A stretch of DNA of 36,220 nucleotides from Deinococcus ruber (GTDB lineage Bacteria; Deinococcota; Deinococci; Deinococcales; Deinococcaceae), in the NCBI RefSeq assembly GCF_014648095.1, contig NZ_BMQL01000049.1, forward strand, positions 1 to 36,220, in the 5' to 3' direction. Under the pieces are notes generated by a model. It saw only the letters and a list, made by a program, of their open reading frames with translations, was not told where the DNA came from and ran no database searches. Below, piece by piece: positions 30,245 to 36,220 of this stretch. Made by a program: the position numbers and the translations under genes. Each line of letters starts with the position of its first letter. The first letter of the stretch is position 1.

Positions 30245-31435
30245 ATGGACGTCTACGTCGACTACTCTGGTCACCGCGCACATGCCTGGGCCGCCACCAT
30301 CCAACTCAGCAACGGCACGCTCGTACGCATCGGTGGCCCACTCCAGAAACCAAAAACCAAAAACACCCGCTGGCACGGCGAAGAACAGGCGTATCTCGCC
30401 TGCCGCGAGTTCCTCAACGACCGCCCCGCCCGCTACCACAACGATGACATCCACACCTGTCGGCGGCTCGGCCTCACGCACGTGCGCAGGACACATCCCC
30501 TACATCGGCAAGCACACACGCTCGCCCGCCGCATCCGCCGATCCTTGGAACAAACGCAACCCAAACACACAACCCACCCACCCCTCACACCAGCAGATAC
30601 GTACGAACCCATCCGGGCACAGTGGCGACAGTTGCCAGGAGACGTTCGCGGTGCCGCCGAAAAACGCCTCCAGAAGCTCGTGCGCCAAGCGTATCCCCGC
30701 AAGAAGCTCAAGCGGAAAGGCCGCAGTGCCGTACAGACCAGGCAATTCCAACACCGCTTCAACCAGCACGCCGCCGCGCTCCAAGAACTGACGCACCTCA
30801 CCCCCGCCAATGCCAACGAATGGGCCGAAGCTGCCTTCGCGCGACCGCGCACCCACGCCCCCGCACGCATCCCAAAGGCACCACAGCGCCAGCCGACCCC
30901 CAAACACGCCACGTTCCCCGTTCGTCCCCGCGCTAGCGTTGACCCATCCCTCGCACCACGACACTCTGCGTACAAAACCGCTGCCTGGCGCTATGACGGC
31001 ATGATCCCGCCCCTAGGCACCCGCCGCACCCCACCCGCTCTCACCCCCACCGGACGCCCTAAAAACACCATCCGCGAACGCCTTTTGCGCGTCCTCACGA
31101 CCGAACCCCAACCCCTGCGAGACATCGTCCCGCCCCTGAGCAACTGCTCGCCCATCACCGCCATCGCCGCCGCACTCCAACTCCACGCCGAAGGCCTCGC
31201 CATTATCCACCGCACCCACACACGACCTCAGCATCGCCAAACCAGCGCCCTGAACCCAACGCCACACCCTCAGCTCAGCAGATCAGCAACGGCCCGCGCA
31301 GCTCGCCGAGAACGCTCTCCCAGCGCCACTTTCGCTCTGGTGGCCGCCGCGGCGATCTCGCAGGCCTGTCGCCGTCCCAACGCACCGTCCCTTTTGCGTC
31401 CCTGGCGCAGGTTTGTCAATCCGTATTCGCGGTAA
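30245..31435 (+). CDS. Basic protein with RNase H-like N-terminus and winged-helix-like C-terminus
   Basis: A 396-residue, very Arg/His/Pro/Thr-rich protein that I cannot assign. Its first 100 residues resemble a small RNase HI fold: MDVYVDYSG (D6), a strand pair, WHGEEQAYLACREFL (E46), then HNDD (D67-D68) and HPLHRQAHTLARRI, where RNase H has N-x2-AD-x-LA. The last acidic residue would be replaced by His91, so activity is uncertain. The middle (100-260) is low-complexity and basic. Residues about 275-320 (TIRERLLRVLTTEPQPLRDI onwards) look like a winged helix. The last 80 residues are again basic. Codon use is strongly C-ending. It is divergent from the TPR-SARP gene. The function is unknown, probably binding nucleic acid. 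Confidence 0.55.
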   Translation: MDVYVDYSGHRAHAWAATIQLSNGTLVRIGGPLQKPKTKNTRWHGEEQAYLACREFLNDRPARYHNDDIHTCRRLGLTHVRRTHPLHRQAHTLARRIRRSLEQTQPKHTTHPPLTPADTYEPIRAQWRQLPGDVRGAAEKRLQKLVRQAYPRKKLKRKGRSAVQTRQFQHRFNQHAAALQELTHLTPANANEWAEAAFARPRTHAPARIPKAPQRQPTPKHATFPVRPRASVDPSLAPRHSAYKTAAWRYDGMIPPLGTRRTPPALTPTGRPKNTIRERLLRVLTTEPQPLRDIVPPLSNCSPITAIAAALQLHAEGLAIIHRTHTRPQHRQTSALNPTPHPQLSRSATARAARRERSPSATFALVAAAAISQACRRPNAPSLLRPWRRFVNPYSR

Positions 31436-31465
31436 GCTGTTCTTCCTTTAGAAGGAGGTTCCCCC

Positions 31466-32392
31466 ATGCCGGTAGACCCTTACATCCAGGCGATGCTTCA
31501 GCAGATGGCCGCCTACCCTTTTCCCAACAGCATTCACGAAATGCGCTCGGCGGGCGCGTCCTCGACGGCGATGCCTGCCCGCCCGGTCGAGATCGGCGGC
31601 ACCCGCGACCTGAGCGTTCCCGGCCCGGCCTCGCCGCTCCCTGCCCGCCTGTACACCCCGGTGGGCGAGGCCCCGGCGGGCGGCTGGCCGCTCACGGTCT
31701 TCTTCCACGGTGGCGGGTTCTCGGTGGGCGACATTACCAGCCACGACAGCCTGTGCCGCGAGCTGTGTGCGGCGAGCGGGTCGGCGGTGCTGAGTGTGGA
31801 GTACCGGCTGGCCCCGGAGTTCCCGTTTCCGGCTCCCGGAGACGACTGCTACGCGGCGTACCTGTGGGCGGCCGAACATGCGACGGACTTGGGCGCGGAT
31901 CCGGCGCGGCTGGCGGTGGCCGGTGACAGTGCCGGGGCCAACCTGAGCACTGTGGTGACGCTGCGGGTGCGTGACGAGGGCGGGCCGATGCCCAAAGCGC
32001 AGCTGCTGTTTTACCCGGCGGTCGATTTCGTGACGCAGACCGACTCACGCAAACAGAACGGCAACGGCTATTTCCTGACCGAAGACATGATGCGGATGTT
32101 TGGGGAAGCCTATCTTTCAGACCCCACGCACGCGGCGCACCCGCACGCTTCGCCGCTGCTGAGCGCCCAGCTACACGACCTTCCGCCAGCGCTGATCCTG
32201 ACCGCTGAGTTCGACCCGCTGCGCGACGAGGGCGAGGCGTACCATCAGGCACTCGTGAACGCCGGCAACCGCGCCACATATCTGCCTGGACCTGGCATGG
32301 TGCACGGCTACGCCAACATGACCGGCTTCGTGCCCGCTGCCGCGGCGCTGGTAGACCAGGGCGCGGCGTGGCTGAAAAAGGAGCTGGCATAA
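31466..32392 (+). CDS. Alpha/beta hydrolase, hormone-sensitive-lipase-like esterase
   Basis: A 308-residue enzyme of the HSL family, which hydrolyses short- to medium-chain esters. The oxyanion motif FFHGGGFSVGD is at 79-89, and the nucleophile S155 lies in VAGDSAGAN. D250 (AEFDPLRD) and H280 (MVHGY) complete the triad. Length and motif spacing are normal for the family. AGAAGGAGG seven bases before ATG 31466 is the strongest ribosome site in the window. The gene has much higher GC at third positions than the defence genes. It sits two bases ahead of a broken acyl-CoA dehydrogenase start, which suggests a piece of a chromosomal lipid-metabolism operon. Confidence 0.92.
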   Translation: MPVDPYIQAMLQQMAAYPFPNSIHEMRSAGASSTAMPARPVEIGGTRDLSVPGPASPLPARLYTPVGEAPAGGWPLTVFFHGGGFSVGDITSHDSLCRELCAASGSAVLSVEYRLAPEFPFPAPGDDCYAAYLWAAEHATDLGADPARLAVAGDSAGANLSTVVTLRVRDEGGPMPKAQLLFYPAVDFVTQTDSRKQNGNGYFLTEDMMRMFGEAYLSDPTHAAHPHASPLLSAQLHDLPPALILTAEFDPLRDEGEAYHQALVNAGNRATYLPGPGMVHGYANMTGFVPAAAALVDQGAAWLKKELA

Positions 32393-32393
32393 C

Positions 32394-32447
32394 ATGGCCC
32401 CCTTCCTGAGCAAGCGCGACCTTCAGTTCCAGCTGTACCAGGGGTAG
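32394..32447 (+). pseudogene. 5' stub of an acyl-CoA dehydrogenase gene
   Basis: One base after the hydrolase TAA an ATG opens a frame encoding MAPFLSKRDLQFQLYQG and then stops. The first 15 residues match the N-terminal extension of a large acyl-CoA dehydrogenase subfamily (pattern: P-x3-RD-(L/M)-x-F-x-LYE). Codons and the two-base spacing indicate that it was the next gene of the hydrolase operon. The match ends at about 32440, where unrelated sequence begins, so this is a recombination or deletion joint. The identification rests on a short segment. Confidence 0.6.
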
Positions 32448-32771
32448 TGTTGCCTTAACCGACGTCACGGCAGGCTGAGGGCAGGGGTGGCCTGATTCTC
32501 AGGCCACCCCGCCGCAACCGCAGACCACGTCTGAAACGCATGATTCTGATGTTGTCTCCTGGTTGATGCGGAGACGCTGTCAACGGCCCCTCGCTCGACT
32601 GTGGGCCGCCCTGGACCTGAAAGCCAGCGGTACCGAGGGCCTGAAGTTTCAATACATCGGCTTTTTGTGATGGATCGTGTCTTGCTGTTTCTGTGTCATA
32701 TTCTCTCCTTTGTCGCAGAAGACCTTGTTCCTGACATCTCTGGCTTCTTGCTCTCGCCATGAGCACGATTC
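32448..32771. other. Non-coding stretch with one perfect hairpin
   Basis: No convincing gene. A perfect 12-bp hairpin (GGGGTGGCCTGA at 32484-32495, loop TTC, complement at 32499-32510) lies near its start; there is no T-run, so it is at best a weak terminator for the hydrolase transcript. The rest, to 32771, may be decayed coding sequence (for example a plus-strand frame containing RPLARLWAALDLKASGTEG), but I cannot assign it. Confidence 0.45.
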
Positions 32772-33752
32772 TTACATCTCAACGCTATCCAAGGTTTGCA
32801 CGCTGGGCAGCAGGATGTATGCCATGCCACCGCTTCGGCTCAGCCACTGCTTCTCAAATTGCTGACGGTCATACACACGCTGAACGTCGGCATCACTCGC
32901 AGCAGCCGGATCATTCACCACCGGCTGCCCCTGCTCGTCAAACCCCACCAACACCACCAAATGACCACCACTGCTGGGCAGCGGCGCGTTGTCCAATTCC
33001 CCGACCTTCCACCCCAAGCTCAGTGCTAAGGGCACCTCCGCCCCGAGAAAGGATTCCGCGACCCGTAAACTCGGAAGCCGGGTGACAAACGCCGACAGTC
33101 CGAACGTCGCGGCGTAGGCAGTGTTAAACGGCCAATTGCCCGTGCCCTCATACACCCGATCGAAGGTTCCAGCCGCTGCGTCCGGCACACTCACTTCAAT
33201 CCCGTGGTAGCTGAGCAGCATGCTGAGTGCGGTCGGGCTGCACCAACCTTCACCGCCTTCATGCACCATCTGGGAGCGCAGCGGAACGTCCAGACGACGG
33301 CCCCACTGTGCCGGGTTCCCCGCCTCGCCCAAGAAGGCCTGGTGCTGTTCCTTCAGGCTGGTGGTGAGAGCCAGGAGTGAAATGCTGGCCTGGTCGTGGA
33401 GAGTCACGCGGTATTCGTAGGCGTGACTGGGGGCGTTGAGCAGCAGGGTGTCGGTGGACATCCACCCGAAGGAATCTTCCTGATCGTCAAGACTCTGCCG
33501 GCTCGCACGGGTGCTCCAGCAACCAAACGAGAACCACTGGCTCCATTCACCGGCAGGCGAGGCGACCCGCACGTCCACTTCCAGCGCACCCGCACCGGGC
33601 GTCTGCCCATTCCACGAAACAATCAGCTGATCGAACGGCTGCGCTGTCTGCCCATCGCCCTGAAGAGCCGGAGCGGTCATGATCGTGGTCTGGGCATGCG
33701 GAAACGAAAGATCAACGCGGGCGGGGTGAGCAACAGTAAGCGTCTCTGACAT
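32772..33752 (-). CDS. C39-like cysteine peptidase family protein
   Basis: A 326-residue protein. The C-terminal domain (about 150-326) has the papain-like pattern of the Peptidase_C39_2 family: a Cys in EGWCSPTALSMLLSYHG, a His in GGHLVVLVGFD and an Asp/Asn in VVNDPAA. The N-terminal 140 residues are strand-rich (LEVDVRVASPAGEWSQWFSF) and resemble a carbohydrate- or surface-binding domain. No signal peptide is visible, so its location is uncertain. ATG 33752 has TTAGGA upstream. It is divergent from the polymerase gene. The substrate is unknown, possibly a peptide or the cell wall. Confidence 0.8.
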   Translation of the reverse strand: MSETLTVAHPARVDLSFPHAQTTIMTAPALQGDGQTAQPFDQLIVSWNGQTPGAGALEVDVRVASPAGEWSQWFSFGCWSTRASRQSLDDQEDSFGWMSTDTLLLNAPSHAYEYRVTLHDQASISLLALTTSLKEQHQAFLGEAGNPAQWGRRLDVPLRSQMVHEGGEGWCSPTALSMLLSYHGIEVSVPDAAAGTFDRVYEGTGNWPFNTAYAATFGLSAFVTRLPSLRVAESFLGAEVPLALSLGWKVGELDNAPLPSSGGHLVVLVGFDEQGQPVVNDPAAASDADVQRVYDRQQFEKQWLSRSGGMAYILLPSVQTLDSVEM

Positions 33753-33855
33753 GGAGTTCCTAATGAGCAGGGAGAAGACTTGAAGCGAATGACACAGCGG
33801 ACCTTTTGAGTCTGCCAGCGTGCATCTTGCAGTGATCTCACATCCACCCCCTCGC

Positions 33856-33861
33856 TACACT
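33856..33861 (+). promoter_or_regulatory. -10 box of dinB (leaderless type)
   Basis: TACACT ends nine bases before ATG 33871, the same spacing as in the CBASS promoter. There is no ribosome site before this ATG. Confidence 0.5.
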
Positions 33862-33870
33862 GCCTTTACT

Positions 33871-34947
33871 ATGTCTGCCCGCAAGATCATCCACGTCGAT
33901 ATGGATGCCTTCTTCGCCAGCGTTGAGATCCGCGACCAACCCAGCCTCCAAGGCAACCCCGTCGCAGTCGCCTACTATGGTCCCCGCAGTGTCGTCACCA
34001 CGGCCAGCTACGAAGCCCGAGCATTTGGCGTCCACAGTGCGTTGCCACTCCGGATGGCGCTCCAGCGGTGCCCTGGGCTGATCGTGGTCGAACCCCGCAT
34101 GGCGGTGTACCGCGAGGTCAGCCAGCAGATTCAGCAGGTCTTCCACACCTACACCGACCTGGTCGAGATGATGTCCGTCGATGAAGCCTTCCTAGACTTG
34201 ACCCACCCGCTCCAAGGTCCGGCCAGCGCCACGCTCCTGGCACGGCAGATCAAACACGACATCACCGCTCGGACCGGTGGACTGACGGCCTCCGTGGGTG
34301 TGTCGTATTGCAAGTCACTCAGCAAATTAGCAAGCGGCCAACAGAAACCAGACGGATTAACGGTCATTCTTCCTGAGGAGGCGGATGCGGTCACCGCGGC
34401 ACTCCCCATCGAGTCCTTCTACGGCATCGGCCCAAAAACAGCCGAGCGGATGTCTGCCTTGGACGTCCGCACCGGGCAGGATCTGCGCCGCTTCACGCTC
34501 CAAGAACTCCAGCAGCGTTTCGGCAAGGTCGGCCAGCACTATTACAACATCGTTCGGGGCATTGACGAGCGCCCCGTTGACCCGAGTGATGATCGCAAGA
34601 GTGTCGGCAGCGAGGATACCTTCGAATCAGACATCCGCGACCTCCAACTGCTACAGCAGACGCTCGGCGAGATCGCGGGCCGCACCGCCGCTCGCCTCGC
34701 GCACCATCACCTCGCAGGCCGTACCATCACCCTCAAGATCAAGTTCGCCAACTTCCAGCAACTCACCCGCCAGATCACGCTCCCCGTCGCGCTCAGCACC
34801 CCCGAAGCCCTGCACCGCGTGGCGGTGATGCTTCTCACGCCAGCGTTATTGCAGGGCCGCGCAGTCCGTCTACTGGGCATTACTGTCGGCGCCCTGCAAG
34901 ACGCCGATCAGCTCCCAGCACAACCGGCCCTCTTTCAAGACGTCTGA
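33871..34947 (+). CDS. dinB: DNA polymerase IV (Y family)
   Basis: A 358-residue translesion polymerase that copies past damaged bases. Catalytic residues are visible: D10 in HVDMDAFFASVE, and D104-E105 in MSVDEAFLDL. The steric-gate region, the SVGVSYCKSLSKLAS motif and the helix-hairpin-helix (FYGIGPKTAERM) follow in order. The little-finger domain covers about 240-345. The C-terminus QPALFQDV contains a QxxLF sliding-clamp motif. I chose ATG 33871 because homologues begin there (ARKIIHVDMDAF) and a -10 box lies just upstream; an in-frame start at 33820 adds 17 unlikely residues. The gene is complete. A mobile Y-family polymerase on an accessory replicon is common. Confidence 0.94.
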   Translation: MSARKIIHVDMDAFFASVEIRDQPSLQGNPVAVAYYGPRSVVTTASYEARAFGVHSALPLRMALQRCPGLIVVEPRMAVYREVSQQIQQVFHTYTDLVEMMSVDEAFLDLTHPLQGPASATLLARQIKHDITARTGGLTASVGVSYCKSLSKLASGQQKPDGLTVILPEEADAVTAALPIESFYGIGPKTAERMSALDVRTGQDLRRFTLQELQQRFGKVGQHYYNIVRGIDERPVDPSDDRKSVGSEDTFESDIRDLQLLQQTLGEIAGRTAARLAHHHLAGRTITLKIKFANFQQLTRQITLPVALSTPEALHRVAVMLLTPALLQGRAVRLLGITVGALQDADQLPAQPALFQDV

Positions 34948-35004
34948 GCCTCAGCCAGCACCACCCCAATTCGATATCAACGTGGACAGGCGTTGCGAGG
35001 ACCC

Positions 35005-35415
35005 TCAATTGAGCAGGCGGCCCTGCTCGTCGGCGACACTGTGGACCGCACACGCGGTTGCCGCCAGCATCATCGCACTGGTCGTCCCACCCGCCAAGCC
35101 CAAGTACGCCGCTGCATGTACGCCCTCGAAGCCCGCCATCAGCGCCGACAACCCAGATCCCCGCAGCCGCGTATACCAATCCTGCCCCAACGCCAGGATG
35201 TCCACACCCGCGTTCCCATCCAGCAGCGCAATCTCGCGCGCCTGTCGCTCCAACGCCTCGACGTACTCCAACAATAGTTCCGGAGAGGGACGCGCCTGAC
35301 TGAACATCGGCGCATATTTCATCGCTGCCAGCAGCTGCAAGGCGGCCGTGATACACGTCTCGAACGCTTGCAGGTTCGCAGGATGACTCAATGAAGGATG
35401 CTCGAACGCCGTCAT
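35005..35415 (-). CDS. Hypothetical protein, 136 residues
   Basis: The family is not recognised. The protein is almost entirely helical: a polar first half (ELLLEYVEALERQAREIALL) and an Ala/Gly-rich second half (HAAAYLGLAGGTTSAMMLAA) that could pack in a bundle or touch a membrane but is short for a transmembrane segment. ATG 35415 is preceded by AGGGTGG, a fair ribosome site; an in-frame GTG at 35421 is the alternative. It is convergent with dinB, with a gap of 57 bases. Confidence 0.6.
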   Translation of the reverse strand: MTAFEHPSLSHPANLQAFETCITAALQLLAAMKYAPMFSQARPSPELLLEYVEALERQAREIALLDGNAGVDILALGQDWYTRLRGSGLSALMAGFEGVHAAAYLGLAGGTTSAMMLAATACAVHSVADEQGRLLN

Positions 35416-35720
35416 GTCCACCCTGTTCCTTCGATCGTTTGTGCGCTCACCGCGTCGACTGCGCCCTGGTTCAGTGGACAGCCGTGGCAGTGTTCAGCAG
35501 GCAGGACAGCCACCCCCAGGCTCCTTGACCGTCTCTGCCGCTGGTGTACTCAGCGTGCCTACAGCACGAGAAAGTATGCGGCGGATCACAGAGGCGATCT
35601 GAAGGCAAGACATACCAATAGATTACCCGTTCACACAGCCCAGTTCGCTCAGCCTGACCTTCCGGCAACAGGTTTGAAGCCTCAACCTGCTCGCTCACAG
35701 CGCAAGCTGCTGGAGGCATC
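35416..35720. other. Intergenic stretch, no gene seen
   Basis: About 300 bases with only short overlapping frames of random composition. It must contain the promoter of the 35005-35415 gene. No clear inverted repeat or terminator was seen. Confidence 0.4.
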
Positions 35721-36182
35721 TCACGCCACAGGATCTGGGGCGATCACGGGCGGCTCAAGCAGCGCCTCCATCGACGCGTGCCGGATCACATACCCTCCCC
35801 CGCGCACCGTCCCAATTAACCCCTGTAACTGAACCTTGCCCAGTTTGGCCCGCAGGGTCGCCATATGCGCGTCAATGACGTTACTCTGTCGCACCACGGC
35901 AGCATCGGGCCACAGTGCCTGCGCGATCTCGGCGCGCGACAGCACTTGGTCCACCCGCTGCAGCAGCACCGTCAATAACTCCCGTTCGGTCTTCGTGAGC
36001 GGCAGCGCCTGACCTTTGAACGTCACCAGATATCGTTGCGGCCACACTACCAACCCATGCGACAACAATCGAACGTGCCGCTGATGACGTCGTAGCCGCG
36101 CCCCGATCCGCGCCACTACTTCCGCGACTACCACCGACTTCACCAGCACCTGATCTGCTCCTAAGTACAGCAAGATAAGTTT
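35721..36182 (-). pseudogene. OmpR-type response regulator lacking most of its receiver domain
   Basis: About 154 codons. The C-terminal DNA-binding domain is complete: LTKTERELLTVLLQRVDQVL, SRAEIAQALWP, then VIDAHMATLRAKLG and GTVRGGGYVIR, the OmpR/PhoB winged helix. At the N-terminus only the end of the receiver remains: GADQVLVKS (compare GADDYLxKP, with the conserved Lys) and EVVARIGARLRRHQ. The phospho-acceptor Asp and the first four strands are missing. The frame meets a TAA at 36183-36185, and the sequence beyond is AT-rich and unrelated, so the 5' part was lost by insertion or recombination. A product could still be made from TTG 36173. Confidence 0.75.
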
Positions 36183-36220
36183 TTAGATAAATTGAGCGCC
36201 GAACGCGTTCAAGGCGAGCT

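Overview
The window looks like a plasmid or accessory replicon segment from a Deinococcus-like bacterium. The pointers are a GC-rich background, a ParA/ribbon-helix-helix partition cassette, an ImmA/IrrE-type metallopeptidase paired with an XRE repressor, several genes whose -10 box lies only 6-9 bases before the start codon (the leaderless style common in Deinococcus), and a truncated acyl-CoA dehydrogenase start that resembles those genomes. The genus is inferred; no rRNA or other marker is present. No tRNA, rRNA, CRISPR array or replication initiator gene was seen.

Layout. 1-1007: the 3' end of a family-5 solute-binding protein gene with its terminator, and a small basic protein. 1008-3594: partition module (parA, RHH partner, many TAGTGT/ACACTA repeats and two long palindromes) followed by a CoiA-like nuclease gene. 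3612-4761: complete IS4-type insertion sequence with 20-bp inverted repeats and a 9-bp target duplication. 4823-6378: unknown genes and a transposase-type HTH remnant. 6416-11444 (minus): XRE repressor, ImmA/IrrE protease, Mre11-like nuclease and Rad50-like ATPase in one tight operon. 11677-15005 (plus): a divergent operon encoding a three-repeat ubiquitin-like protein ending in Gly-Gly-Ala, an E2-like protein, a JAB/JAMM protease and an E1-like ThiF protein. 15125-16772 (minus): EACC1-type adaptor plus caspase-like protease. 17006-19366: secreted lipoprotein with a beta-propeller. 19782-20909: two unknown genes. 21432-26311: complete type II CBASS operon (Cap4 nuclease-SAVED effector, CD-NTase, Cap2 E2-E1 ligase, Cap3 JAB protease). 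26570-29993 (minus): TPR-SARP-like regulator and a CHAT protease. 30245-36182: a basic RNase H-like protein, an alpha/beta hydrolase abutting a broken acyl-CoA dehydrogenase gene, a C39-like peptidase, DNA polymerase IV, and an N-terminally truncated response regulator.

How it fits together. From about 6.4 to 28 kb this is a defence island with two separate ubiquitin-like conjugation systems (each with its own JAB protease) and two caspase-superfamily proteases. The least familiar unit is the divergent pair at 6.4-15 kb: a stress-type protease/repressor switch plus an Mre11-Rad50 DNA-end-processing pair on one side, and a ubiquitin-like conjugation operon on the other, separated by 232 bases with a 15-bp inverted repeat. 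This may be one jointly regulated system. That is inference from layout and has not been shown by sequence alone.
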